Shown: piece after piece, positions 46,641 through 60,400 of the stretch
How the letters are laid out: every line of letters starts with the position of its first letter
Position numbering within the stretch: position 1 is the first letter of the stretch
DNA from: Symsagittifera roscoffensis
Taxonomy: Eukaryota > Xenacoelomorpha > Acoela > Convolutidae
NCBI RefSeq assembly: GCF_963678635.1
Contig: NC_087067.1
Location: 3,975,072-4,039,071 of the forward strand
Length of the DNA stretch: 64,000 bases
Reading direction: 5' to 3'
Program-made: the position numbers and the translations under genes
The notes under the pieces: model-generated
Seen by the model: only the letters and a program-made list of their open reading frames with translations
Told to the model about the DNA's origin: nothing
The model's database searches: none

Positions 46641-49459
46641 CGCATGAGTACGTTTCCACTTTCTTGACCAAAAATCGATTACTCATCAATGTAAGCCGGG
46701 TCTGAAAATGCTTGTTTTCCTCATTTTCACTAAAGATTTTTACTTAATAAGAAAAATTAAAAACACGTCCATGTTTGGCAACATTTTCACACTTATTGTT
46801 TCCATTTTCTCGCTAAGAATAATTTACGTTGCATGAACAATTCTTTTTACTCTGTATATTCAAGAAACAATTAACTACGATGCAAAACTTAGTGCAGATG
46901 ATGAAAACTGGCGTTTTCAGACCCAGAAAAAACTAATAAGCGCTTCAAATTAACAGATGAGAATTTAAGAGAGGGTAGTTCAGATCAATTGCAGCCGGTC
47001 AATGTGAATACTTTGTTAAGACTCAAACTAAATTTTGTCAAAGTTGGTCCTTAAATTTACGTTTTTTAAAGAGTAAAAGCCTGAGTTTGCGCACAACTTT
47101 TTCCAGTAGTGTACTATCAGACAAGAGAAATTGGAGTAGTATAACAAGAGGTTATCTTTGAAAAAGTAGACGATATGATTGGGGAAAAGAACAGCCACTT
47201 TACCCTGATTTTAGAACTGAAACGAGAAAAAAACGGCTGCTTTACAATCAGCTCAAATGTTCCCTCCAGTTTAAAAAAAAAATCGAACCATAATTTTTGT
47301 CAATTCTTTGCAATCGTCTGGAATGTATTCAAAATTTCATGACTAAGTGAACAAAGTTGGCGATTAAACGAATATGAGAATTGTAGACTGTTCCAACCAA
47401 TTTTTTTCTGAAGAAACTAAAAACCAAACTTTTTTTCTCTACGCATAGCCAACTTTTTAGTTTTGTTTTAAATTCAAATACTGACGTATAATGGAGATAA
47501 AACTTTTTCAGATAGAGAAAACTGGCTGAAAAAAAAACACACTACATAATTCTTTATTGTAACAAAAACACCTAAAGCATATTTTATCTCTAGAAAAAAT
47601 ATTCCAAAAAGATAATTGCTACATAAAATTTGCCTTAAATTTTTTGCCTACAATGCCCGTTCAATTAGTTTGATGTCATTTTTCCAGCAAGACTTTTCAT
47701 CTAAATTTGAAGAAAGAAAAAAATATGGTTTTGTTGTATTTTTTTGTTGATCACAGATAAACTATTATGTTTTTTGTTTTCATTAATCAACATTATTTTT
47801 ATCAAAATTTTTGTACCTCAACCACATGGAACAAAAATATTGACTTGTACGTTTTGTACCTATTAAATATCGTTTTGTACCTATTAAAAACTACTCGTAA
47901 TTCACGCAAAATTATCGAAAATCCGGGGTTTTTTGATTAGGTTGTGTGAGGTTTTTTTTTGTTAGATGGATAAATTAAGCTCAACCTTTAATTCGATCTG
48001 CACAATCTGGATTGATTTATCCCACACTCAAAACGAATCTAAAATGGAATGAAGAAAGCTAATTGAATACAACTATTTCATCATATGACTTTCTTTATAA
48101 TGGCGCTGGCTTTTCAAAAAAAAACTGTTCCAAGTTTACCGTACAAAAACTTTTTCTGACCGTTTACAGAGCAATTGGAACATTCAAGACCTCGTTCTGA
48201 TACATAAGTAGTCTTATTATGGCTAGCTTAGGACGGAATTTTCAAAAGTTCAATGTTCAATTCCCGTTCAATGTGTATTTAGACAGGATTTTTTTGGGAA
48301 ATTTTCAGCCAAAATTTCAAAATAGGGCAAAAACTTACAAGTATCTAGCAAGTTTGGAAAAACAATTGATGAAAATAATGATAGCAAAAAAATAATAAAA
48401 ACCTGGGCAATGTTAATTCCAATTTATGAATTTGGGAAGAAAACACGTCGAACAATCCTGAAACATTATGTTTAATGGTCAGTTTGTTTAATTGAAACAA
48501 AAAATGATTCACTATCAACGAAATCATTTTAGGAAAGGAACAGAACTTTGCTACAACCCTTAAAACAAAACTTAGGCTTCAAAAAATGCAGCAAAATTTA
48601 TTGATTTTGGTCTGCACAACTGTCAGAAATTATGTAAATTATATGATACAAACTATCTCGATCATTCCAGGCATCGGAAACCATTTTTTCTTCTTTTTGG
48701 TAACATTTTTATTTTTTGCTTCTGACAATTAGTTTTAAGGCATCCTATTAATTTTAAAAATTGAAAAAAAAATTCAGTTTTTATTTTTTTTATTTATGTA
48801 CTTGGACTTGAAAATTGCTAAAATGACCAGCTTGGGATACCGAATGCAAGATAAATTGAGTTCCTAAAATGAAAAAGCTCACTAAATACAGCTTAGAAAA
48901 TATTCCAATTTGAATTTTCTTTCCGCTTCATTTTCGAAAACCATTTCAATTTCCAGCTTAAGCAATCCGTACATTATTTTAAATTGATGGTAAAAAGAAC
49001 ACACTATAACTTACATTAGCTATCAGAAGAATTTTTTTTTATCTTTCACGGTTTTTTTGGAAGTGCATCATGTTTTCTATCAAAGATTTCATAAGTTTAA
49101 AAGAATTAGCGCAAGTCTCGCACATTTTTTGATTTTTTTACTCAATGTTAAAAAAGCTAGTCGATAAGTTTCAGTGGCAAATTTTGGTAATCGAACTGAA
49201 AATCACTTAAAAATTCTAATAATCAATAACAACAAAAATTTTTCAACTTATTTAAATGCCATATTTTTTAATTGCAATTTTCGTGATCTTTTTTAAATTA
49301 TCGTTGGGCTTAGATACGTAGATACGAAGGAATCCAAGATTTTTGTTTAAAAAATTATTATTCTATTTATGTCGGTCAAATTTATTTTCCGAGCTCAACT
49401 AGCAAAAACATCTATCCAAAAGTTACCAACAAAACGAACCTCTGCCCGCAATAACAAAA

Positions 49460-49985
49460 ATGGGTGGAAAAATGTATTAAACGCAAGAAAATTGAAAAAA
49501 GATGACTGGTTTTTCAAAAATCTCTAACATTTGAATTTCGAAGAAAAAATAGATGGTCTTAAAGCTCTTTGAATTTGTAGAACAATTTATGATGGACACT
49601 TTTTTGATAATACCAACCCAATTTGGGAAAACTGGATCAATAGCTGAAAGTTTTATTTCGCTGGGATATCTTAAGATAATTCCAATTTAGAAGCCAATCA
49701 CGAAATTAGAAACCATAATTTCGAAATTAGAAGCCAATCACGTTTTTTGTGATCTTTTGAATTTTGCTGTTCGATAGTGGAGTTTGCCCTCCTTTTAACA
49801 ATGGAAATGCACTGAGCTAAAAACAAATCACAAGTCAAATCGCAAAAAAACAAAAAGTGTGCGTGAATTGATTTAACATTTTTTTCCTGAAAAAAAAATC
49901 AAACAAATCTGCAAGACCTATAAAAGAGTACTCACTACCTTCATTACCCTTAAAAATTTTTATGAAAAAAAAACAAAGTTAGAAA
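49460..49985. repeat. Boundary repeat R, full copy between D1 and D2
   Basis: Begins GGGTGGAAAAATGTATTAAACG and ends near the GAGTACTCACTACCTTCATT segment. It contains a duplicated TTAGAAGCCAATCACG (near 49688 and 49728) and lies exactly at the D1/D2 junction. An inverted relative is at 2541-3265. Confidence 0.7.
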
Positions 49986-51378
49986 TTATGCTTAATTAGT
50001 ACCGGTTTCGGAGAAATCCCTCTGCCCTGGAATGTTTTAAAATTGAAAAATATTTTTGTAAAATCTCAAAATCAAAACATTTTTTTTCTACGTGTTGCTG
50101 TTTCTCATTAAGTAGAGGGCCTAAAATTTTCTAGTTTGCACATTTTGGAACAATCAACGCATGAGATGTACCGTGCTAATAAAGTTTTAGAAATCTTTCC
50201 AATTTTTATTTGGTCAATTTAACATTTGCTAATTGCAAAAGATAAAAACTTGTACTTTGTGAAAACTTGCGGGAGATAATTTTCAAAGCCAATCTAAAAA
50301 GAAACAAATTTTTCATCTATTTTTGTTCATCATTCATTGAATCAATTTTTCCCATAGACCTCACAGACAGTCAAAACACTCAGACTTTTGTCCTGATCGA
50401 GCGTTCTTTTTATAATATTTGGGTTTTATCCACTGACAATCTAATGAACTTAAACAACGGAATTTCAAAAGAATTGAAGCTTGATTTCTTTGTTTTTTAT
50501 CTGGTAATTGCATGCGAGTGAACAACAATAATTTTTTCTATCAATTTGCACTGGACTCTTAAAAACTGGAGTGTTAAAAATTTAAATTGTATTTAACAAA
50601 AAAATTTAAATAATTTTTATACTTGAATTCTTGATTTTCAAAAAAGTTTTGGAAATTATTTACCAACGATTGCATGATTGTGTTGTCATTTTTGTCAATC
50701 AAATACAAACAGTTGTTCTTATCAGGGTGATAAAAGATTGTAGAAGCTACTAAAATTATGGTACATGGCAACATTTCGATTCAAAATTTGGTGTTTTGAA
50801 CATAGAAATCAGATGGAATTTTATCATAGTCGTGAACACAAGAACTAGATAAAGCAAAAAATTATCATCATTCAGTATAACAGAAATATTGATAATTATG
50901 GTAAAAACCTCTGTTCCAGTATAAAGTCCGCGGTTTTAGAGCGTCGCGCCGCGATCAGTCCACGATCCTCAAATGACTAAATGTACAGCTTTTTAAAGTG
51001 TCAGGCATAGCCTGGAAAATTCGGCGTTTCCAGATTGTGATAGGTTGAAAATTAGTCACCAAAGTTTTCCTTTTTTGTTGAGAGAGTACGCCGGGGTCTT
51101 CCCATCATCTCAAACGCAAAATTATAAAAAACGATTGAAAATGTTTCAGCGAAAAAATTTGTTCTTGAGCTAGACTATCTCATGCTCAAAGAAAAAATAT
51201 CAAAAAAAATTTAAATAAATAACCTTTATAAACCCTGATACCACAGCTAACCAACGGTAATCACGTATATGTTAAAGCATAATTTTGTTCCTTTTCTTAA
51301 ATAGATTACAAACTTCCTCATCTCAGCTTCAGGCCGCAATCAAGGATTTCAGTCTAACTCCAGCCAAAAAATTAGCGA

Positions 51379-54065
51379 GTTTATATCCAAACAAAAAAAC
51401 TGAAATTTGGTTTTTTTTCAGAATGTCACGGCCGGTAAAAATTGGCGCATTTTTTGTAATCCGGTTCAAAATTGTAAATTAGGGGACATCATACAGACGA
51501 TAATGACCAGGACTGGATTTCAAGCAAACTGTTGAAGAACCAGGCCAAAACTGCCGGTTTTAAGAACAATTCAAAGGTTTTGGTATAGAAGTTGCATACT
51601 TCCCCAACGAAAATAAAATTTTAAGGTTTGGTCTGTCGAAATAGACAACGCGCAACGTGCAACAGTACCCTGCAAAACAAGATGGGAAATAACAGAAGTC
51701 CAAACCCCGAGGAAGAAATTGGTCCCACAACTTGAAAACGCAAATAAAATTTTAAGAGTTATTTTAAAATTTCAAGGTTTGGTCTGTCGAAATAGACAAC
51801 GCGCAACGTGCAACAGTACCCTGCAAAACAAGATGGGAAATAACAGAAGTCCAAACCCCGAGGAAGAAATTGGTCCCACAACTTGAAAACGCAAAAATAT
51901 AATGCAATATTTGATGTTACTATTTCCAAAATTGGACTGTAAAACCTGCAATATGATAGCTCACAGAAAAAAGGCTTAAGATAGCAACAAACTTAGATGA
52001 TAAAAGTGAAATCATTAGAAAAGCCTCACTTGAAAACTTTTTTGATCCGGCCAATCTCATTCAATGGCAAAGAACTATGTTTAAGTTGAGTTTTTCTGGT
52101 AATTTTGTCGACTCCAAACAAAGGTCGAATAGTTCAAATAAATTATAAAAATTGTTCGAAGAATTACGAAAAACGATCCAGCTATTTAAGATGAATCTGC
52201 CACCTATTGTAATATATCACACACAAATGCTATTGCAGTTATAGCTGCAAAAACGCTGTTGCAATTATCGTTGTAAAAATTTATCCTATTCAAGCCTTGA
52301 CAATCGTGATTTGGTTTCAAAGATATTTATAATATGCTTCAATAGCATCGAAGAGCTTCCATGAGTTTTTTTATTTTAGATTCAGCCGAAAATTTATCTT
52401 TAGGAAAAAGCGAAGGCACAAGATAAACTATATCTCGATTGCTTTACCCTTGAAAAACATGACCAATTTTTTTATCTCTTATAAAATGTATTGCTGTACA
52501 AAGCTGAAAATCGAAACAATTATCCACATGTGACTTTTTGTCGTTAAATTATAGAAGTCTAATGTATGCCAATTTAGACAATTTGGGATAATTAACGAGA
52601 TTTTATCCGTTTTAGAAATTGTTCCAAATTTTATTTGGTCTATTGTTCATTTTGCTAAGTGCAAAATATAAAAACTTGTACTTTGTGTGTGGAATTAAAA
52701 ACTTGCGGGAGATAACTTTCAAAACCAATCTAAGAAGAACCAGTTTTTTCATCTATTTTTGTTCATCATTCATTGAAGCAAACACTTTCCCATAGACCTA
52801 ACAGGCAGTCGAAACATTCAGACTTTTGTCCTTATTGAGCAGTCTTATTTATAGTATTTGGGTTTTTTTCAACTGACAATCTAAAGAACCTAAACAACTG
52901 ACCTTTAAAATAATTCAAATTTGATTTCTTGGTTTTTCATCTGTTATTTGCATGCGAGTAAACAACCATCAGTGTTTCTAATAACTTGTTTATGACTTCT
53001 ATAATCTGGAGTATTAAAAGTTTAAGTTGTGATTTTTTTTAGTCTTGTTCTCGATTATTGTCGCAGTTTTATTGTCGCTTAGGATAACAAATCCGTTCTG
53101 AAAGATTACTTGAAAAATAGTATGTTTTTATTCCGCATCGAATGATTGAATTTACAATTGGTATTTCCGTGAAGCTTTTCTTCAAAAAAAAGTTCGCAAA
53201 GTTCAAGTTTCATGATTGTAGACAACCGAATGATTTAACTGAGATTGATTTCAGCGGCATTTTTGATTTTAAATTGTTTCGTTACTTGATAATTATGTGC
53301 ACTAAAACAGAAAAAAAATCGCAAAAAATTTTTCTTTTGTTTTACTATTTTTTGTTTATCTAGACTGCTCCTTATGTAAATTTGATGCCCGTAGAATTTG
53401 AATGGAATGCTTTTTGCAAGATTTTTTATCTACCACTCAACCGTTCCACCACTGAACCAATTTCAAAGCAGTTTCTTTTGCTTGTCTTTTTATATGCGTG
53501 TTGGCACTGTCTCTTAGCGCCTTATATTTTGAGAACTGGCTTCACAAAAATGCACAAATCATTTGTAGATTATAATTTTTTGTTCTTACCATAAAAATTG
53601 CAAATTGCGAGGAAAAACTTATTGGATGTGTTTTAGTTTTTTTGTTTTCTACGCAAAATTAGGAATCGCAAGACCTAAAAACATTAAACGCATTGTTTTG
53701 AGTGAATAATCATATTAGAGGCATATCAGCTGTGACTCGAACTATATTTAAAAAACTTAAAAATTTTGACCGAGTTTCGAGAAAAACCGATATGATTTTT
53801 TGAAATTTTGTCTTTGTTGGAACAAGTGAAGCGATCGAGTTGCGTTCGTTATATGAAAACCTACGACCCACAGACTTTGATTTTACTAAAACGAAAACTA
53901 GTCTTAAGACTCTTAACTAATGCTTCAAGGCAAAAATTTTTTAATGATTTCAAAATTATTGTGCGGAACTCTTTCCTTTTTTTGTTTATAATCGTTTTGT
54001 TGGACAAGTTTTGTTGTTTTTAACTAATTCGCTAGTTTTAAGCGCTTTGTAACGTTCATTCCACT
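51379..54065. repeat. 2687-bp tandem duplication, unit 1
   Basis: From GTTTATATCCAAACAAAAAA to CATTCCACT. Unit 2 begins at 54066 with the same start. Unit 1 has a 20-bp loss inside its nested 150-bp duplication (51611-51892). Confidence 0.9.
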
Positions 54066-56730
54066 GTTTATATCCAAACAAAAAAACTGAAATTTGGTTT
54101 TTTTTCAGAATGTCACGGCCGGTTCAAAATTGTAAATTAGGGGACATCATACAGACGATAATGACCAGGACTGGATTTCAAGCAAACTGTTGAAGAACCA
54201 GGCCAAAACTGCCGGTTTTAGGAACAATTCAAAGGTTTTGGTATAGAAGTTGCATACTTCCACAACGAAAATAAAATTTTAAGAGTTATTTTAAAATTTC
54301 AAGGTTTGGTCTGTCGAAATAGACAACGCGCAACGTGCAACAGTACCCTGCAAAACAAGATGGGAAATAACAGAAGTCCAAACCCCGAGGAAGAAATTGG
54401 TCCCACAACTTGAAAACGCAAATAAAATTTTAAGAGTTATTTTAGAATTTCAAGGTTTGGTCTGTCGAAATAGACAACGCGCAACGTGCAACAGTACCCT
54501 GCAAAACAAGATGGGAAATAACAGAAGTCCAAACCCCGAGGAAGAAATTGGTCCCACAACTTGAAAACGCAAAAATATAATGCAATATTTGATGTTACTA
54601 TTTCCAAACTTGGACTGTAAAACCTGCAATATGATAGCTCACAGAAAAAAGGCTTAAGATAGCAACAAACTTAGATGATAAAAGTGAAATCATTAGAAAA
54701 GCCTCACTTGAAAACTTTTTTGATCCGGCCAATCTCATTCAATGGCAAAGAACTATGTTTAAGTTGAGTTTTTCTGGTAATTTTGTCGACTCCAAACAAA
54801 GGTCGAATAGTTCAAATAAATTATAAAAATTGTTCGAAGAATAACGAAAAACGATCCAGCTATTTAAGATGAATCTGCCACCTATTGTAATATATCACAC
54901 ACAAATGCTATTGCAGTTATAGCTGCAAAAACGCTGTTGCAATTATCGTTGTAAAAATTTATCCTATTCAAGCCTTGACAATCGTGATTTGGTTTCAAAG
55001 ATATTTATAATATGCTTCAATAGCATCGAAGAGCTTCCATGAGTTTTTTTATTTTAGATTCAGCCGAAAATTTATCTTTAGGAAAAAGCGAAGGCACAAG
55101 ATAAACTATATCTCGATTGCTTTACCCTTGAAAAACTTGACCATTTTTTTATCTCTTATAAAATGTATTGCTGTACAAAGCTGAAAATCGAAACAATTAT
55201 CCACATGTGACTTTTTGTCGTTAAATTATAGAAGTCTAATGTATGCCAATTTAGACAATTTGGGATAATTAACGAGATTTTATCCGTTTTAGAAATTGTT
55301 CCAAATTTTATTTGGTCTATTGTTCATTTTGCTAAGTGCAAAATATAAAAACTTGTACTTTGTGTGTGGAATTAAAAACTTGCGGGAGATAACTTTCAAA
55401 ACCAATCTAAGAAGAACCAGTATTTCATCTATTTTTGTTCATCATTCATTGAAGCAAACACTTTCCCATAGACCTTACAGGCAGTCGAAACATTCAGACT
55501 TTTGTCCTTATTGAGCAGTCTTTTTTATAGTATTTGGGTCTTTTTCAACTGACAATCTAAAGAACCTAAACAACTGACCTTTAAAATAATTCAAATTTGA
55601 TTTCTTTGTTTTTCATCTGTTATTTGCATGCGAGTAAACAACCATCAGTGTTTCTAATAACTTGTTTATGACTTCTATAATCTGGAGTATTAAAAGTTTA
55701 AGTTGTGATTTTTTTTAGTCTTGTTCTCGATTATTGTCGCAGTTTTATTGTCGCTTAGGATAACAAATCTGTTCTGAAAGATTACTTGAAAAATAGTATG
55801 TTTTTATTCCGCATCGAATGATTGAATTTACAATTGGTACTTCCGTGAAGCTTTTCTTCAAAAAAAAGTTCGCAAAGTTCAAGTTTCATGATTGTAGACA
55901 ACCGAATGATTTAACTGAGATTGATTTCAGCGGCATTTTTGATTTTAAATTGTTTCGTTACTTGATAATTATGTGCACTAAAACAGAAAAAAAATCGCAA
56001 AAAATTTTTCTTTTGTTTTACTATTTTTTGTTTATCTAGACTGCTCCTTATGTAAATTTGATGCCCGTAGAATTTGAATGGAATGCTTTTTGCAAGATTT
56101 TTTATCTACCACTCAACCGTTCCACCACTCAACCAATTTCAAAGCAGTTTCTTTTGCTTGTCTTTTTATATGCGTGTTGGCACCGTCTCTTAGCGCCTTA
56201 TATTTTGAGAACTGGCTTCACAAAAATGCACAAATCATTTGTAGATTATAATTTTTTGTTCTAACCATAAAAATTGCAAATTGCGAGGAAAAACTTATTG
56301 GATGTGTTTTAGTTTTTTTGTTTTCTACGCAAAATTAGGAATCGCAAGACCTAAAAACATTAAACGCATTGTTTTGAGTGAATAATCATATTAGAGGCAT
56401 ATCAGCTGTGACTCGAACTATATTTAAAAAACTTAAAAATTTTGACCGAGTTTCGAGAAAAACCGATATGATTTTTTGAAATTTTGTCTTTGTTGGAACA
56501 AGTGAAGCGATCGAGTTGCGTTCGTTATATGAAAACCTACGACACACAGACTTTGATTTTACTAAAACGAACACTAGTCTTACAACTCTTAACTAATGCT
56601 TCAAGGCAAAATTTTTTCAAAAATATTGTGCGGAATTCTTTCCTTTTTTTGTTTATAATCGTTTTGTTGGACAAGTTTTGTTGTTTTTACCTAATTCGCT
56701 AGTTTTAAGCGCTTTGTAACGTTCATTCCA
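54066..56730. repeat. 2.7-kb tandem duplication, unit 2
   Basis: Near-identical to unit 1. It lacks about 31 bp between CCGGT direct repeats near 54118 but keeps both nested 150-bp repeats (54268 and 54420) complete. Confidence 0.9.
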
Positions 56731-57814
56731 CTGTTTTTTCATCTACATTCCCTATTCTTTTATTCCACCGCGTACAACAAGTGATAAGAAAAATAAAAAT
56801 GTTTACTAAATTTTTCATGAAAATGGTCCGGCTATCTTTGTTTCGTTTTGTCATTTTTAAGGTTCCTGCAGAAAAAATTAATCAATGTATAGAAACTTTC
56901 TCCCATCAACGCTGCTTTGGAAGTGTCTTGAATGTCCCGTACCCTCGAAGAAAGTTTTTTCTTCCTGTTTTAGCGTCAACCGAAAAAACAAACTCTACCT
57001 GCATGTAATAAAACTAGGCCTAACTCTTAACTCAGTGTGAAGTGGAAATCTCTGGGAGCAAAAACCGGGTTAGTGTATTTTGCTGCTGCCGTTTCTGATA
57101 TCCTTAAACCTGAACCAAAAAGGGAATGCAAAAGCTTGTAATCTGTTTTTGACCTGAGTTTGTGTCCGAGTAAGAACCACTTGAGTCATTTGATCTCAAA
57201 CAAGGTTTCTTGAGCTTTATCATTTTGATAGAGTTGTTTAACTGAGCGGCGGGTAGTTGAAGCAAGGTATTTAGATTTCCTTTTTTTGAAAACTGTTACA
57301 AACTGCTTGCACCAAATCAGCTACACCCTGACAATTTTGTTTACAGAAAGGTTGTTCAACTTCATTGGGCAAACCTAATTCTATGTTCAAAAATATTTTT
57401 TTTCTGATGATATTGTACAAGAATTTTGTACGATTGAAACTCCTTGAGATTTACAGATATATTTCAGCTCCATTTCGCCTACGGTAGCCTACCTTCCAGC
57501 TTGATGTTAGCATCTAATACGGAATAACCCCCAATAAAACACTGTCATAAGTGCTTTGAAGTTTTAACTAGGCTTAACCAAAGGGTAATGTTGTTCACTG
57601 GAGCTGAATGTTAGCTGCCATCATACGCTTTTTGTATTACTCTTTTGACGGTCCGTTGATTGTGCTGAAGGTTGCTCACTGAATCATCGAGATCAATTTT
57701 TTAGGCTACACTTTTTTGCGTAATCATCATTGGTTTGGAGACTTCTCAGGCATCTGAGAAGTCAATTTACCCAAAAAATGATTGCAATTCGTGGAAGAAA
57801 CTTTTCGTCGCGAT

Positions 57815-58318
57815 TTAAATAGTTTTTTTCTTTTCATTGAAGCCAGTTTGACAAAGCCCAAATGTTTCTTTTTGCAATACATGACTGATGATGCTCAGGC
57901 CAATCGTCAGGATTGCATCGACTCGAGTAACCAATGTCTGGCCATGTATTGCTGCTTGCAGAATAATTGGCTGTGAACCGGGTTTTAACCTAAACAGGTC
58001 TTGATAAGCTTTGATTGGCAATTTCCACAATATACCATGTATCCTGTGTTGGTTTGGATTCAGATCAAGTCCAAAGGTTCCGATATCGTTTTGTGGTCGT
58101 ACAAATGCTAAGTATAGTTGTGCGTACGCTCGACTATTCCATGTCAAATCGATTTTTAAAAATTTAATTTTTTTGTTTTCGATGTAAGCTTCTGGTTTTC
58201 TTATAGTGTCCGAGGAGTTGTGCATCAAGTATGTTATCCAATCTGCTCTCAGAAGCTCTACAAAATTTTCAGCACCAGTCCCTGCCAGCGGTTTTGTCTC
58301 TTTGTGATCTTTTCCTGG
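57815..58318 (-). pseudogene. Unidentified coding-looking fragment, D2 copy
   Basis: Counterpart of 43046-43639 with the same TGACCAG upstream edge. Both synonymous and non-synonymous changes separate the copies. Here the frame ends earlier (NEKKK then a stop) because a T run near 57824 is two bases shorter than in D1. No family recognised. Confidence 0.4.
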
Positions 58319-59074
58319 TCATCATCATTTTCCTGAGATCTAATCATCTTGATTGCTTACTTTTTAATCGATGTAATATAATTTTTCGAGAATTAATGTT
58401 GCATAACTAATTTCACACTTTATTGCGAACTATCAAAACTTTGGGGGCTTCTCATGCGCGAAGGACCGATTGGGTGAATAAACTCGTGAGCGAAGGACCG
58501 AAAACAAAATTAGCCGAAAGTCATTTTTTAAAAAGAAGCAATTCCCATTCAATTAAAATGAATTGAATGCAGCAATTTTTGCTTCTTTCATAACGAAACC
58601 CTCGAAATACAAAATTTGTTCTACTTTGGCGGCAGTCATGGACAATTTGAAAATTTTGCATATTTCTGCCGTTTTTATATTCCGCCAATATCAACTTTCA
58701 TTCCCTGGAAAAGTTTACTTTCTTTCTAAACACTAGATTACTGAAATCTGATTTGCTAATTTTTATTTTTGCGCATTCCAGTGAATTGACAGACTGCATG
58801 AATTGTTTCTGATTAAATTTGCTTGCTGAAAGTAACCGTTAAGTGGTGAATATAACACAATGTAGGTTCCCGCCGTGAAAAGAAATGATTATAATTGAGT
58901 TTCAGCGAAAATTCATTATAATCATTTGAAAAAGGATGATACTATTACGATTTTTCGAGGCGACAAAATCCATTTTTAATCCATTATGATTGATTTTTTT
59001 TCCATTTTTATGAACCTTTACATTGAAACTCAATTATAAGCCTTTTTTTCCACGTCATTTAGATGCGAATTTCT

Positions 59075-59390
59075 TTGCGTGGGGGAGTGGGGTTGATGGT
59101 TCAGCTGGGGGTGGGGGGTTGGTACAGGTGAGTGAAGTTGGTGGTAGTTCAAGTGGGGGGGGGGTGTTGGTATTGAAGTGGGGGGGGGGGGGGTGGGGGA
59201 GGGTTGTTGGTATTGAAGTGGGGGGGGGGGGGGTGTCCAGGTGGGGGTGTCTCAGTTGGTCAGGTGGGGTTGAGGGTTGGTTCGGGTGCGGGAGGGGGGC
59301 TGGTTCAGGTGGGGGGGGGGGGTCCAGGTGTGGGGTGTCAGTCTCAGGTGGTCAGGTGGGAGGAGGAGTGGTAGTTCATGTGAGGGAAAA
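59075..59390 (+). repeat. G-run array, D2 copy
   Basis: Counterpart of 44810-45075 with longer G runs (up to about 13) and internal TTGGTATTGAAGTGGGG duplications, so the array has expanded since the block duplicated. Confidence 0.9.
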
Positions 59391-60126
59391 GATTTCCTAA
59401 ATTTTCACGCACATTGAAAAACTTATTGCAGACAAGGAAAACTGGCTTTTTCAGACCCGGATTTCTTTGTTAAGTTTGCGAAAACAAAAAAGTGATAATT
59501 TCATGGAAGAGTAACTCTGATCATTTGCTTTTAGTCTTTTCTGATCATTTGCTGAGAAAATTTGTCCAAAATCAATATTGAAAACTAGCTTTTCAGAGAG
59601 TAAAAACCTGAGTCGTAGGTAAAAAACCTGAGTCGAGTAAAAATCAGACACGTCGTAGGGTTAGATAAGCTTGTAAAACAATTCTTACAAAGTGTTTAAT
59701 TCCTCTAGGAGTTTAATTTGAAAATTATGTGATCAAAAAATTGATAACATCTGAAAAATAAACAAGTGGAAAAACTAATAATTTAATAATTAGGTTTTTA
59801 ATATATGCGTGCCTGTTTTTAAATATTTATTTAGAGTTTTAACAACTTTTTCAGATCGACCAATAGCAATTGATCTGAACTACCCTCTCTTAAAAATTCG
59901 ATTTTTAATTTGAAGCTTTCACCAGTTTTTTCCGGGTATGAAAATGCAATTTTTCATCATCTGCGATAAGTTTTTCAAAGCACATGAAAAAGTAAGAAAC
60001 AGCTGAATTTAGTCAAGTTGTCACACTGATTATTTTAACTTTCTTGCTGAGCATGTTTCACCTCGCATGAACAAATTTTTTTTGAGTATTTGAGAAAGAG
60101 TTCACTGCCCGATTCCAGGTGCATGA

Positions 60127-60400
60127 TTTATGTATTGACTTTCTCGACAAAGTTCGGTTTGTTCCAACTTTCTCAATCGAATTTTGGTAGGTTTCGACTT
60201 TCTCGGCCAAATTTTGGTATGTTCCGGCTTTCTAGACCCAACAATAAACTGTTCTACTTTGTTCGACCCAGTTCAGATATGTTTTGACTTTAACGGCAGA
60301 AATTCGATTTTTTTTGTTTGTTCGCCCCGCAGAGATATTTTTCGACATTCTCGACCAAGCATTGATATGTTTCGACTGTCTCAACTTTCACAACCGACAC
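60127..60400. repeat. 30-bp minisatellite, D2 copy
   Basis: Counterpart of 46305-46640, slightly shorter, with units such as CGACTTTCTCGGCCAAATTT. Confidence 0.65.

Larger units (their letters stand above)
37841..49459. repeat. Large duplicated block D1 (about 11.6 kb)
   Basis: Collinear with D2 (49753-63262). Landmarks pair at 39601/51481, 41360/56058, 43549/58228, 44582/58862, 45551/59396 and 49459/63262. Offsets change from about 11.9 kb to 14.7 kb (tandem duplication in D2), then to 13.8 kb (losses in D2, gains in D1). It contains a MITE-like insertion, a G-run array and a minisatellite. It looks like duplicated non-genic DNA; similarity by eye is high, with scattered substitutions and indels. 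Confidence 0.85.

Noticed and set aside
41360-56264. Near-identical 68-70 codon frames at 41360, 53382 and 56058, and the neighbouring MIEFTIG-type frames at 53142 and 55818.
   Set aside because: They are copies of one duplicated non-coding module; they begin at TTG or arbitrary ATGs and have no recognisable domain.
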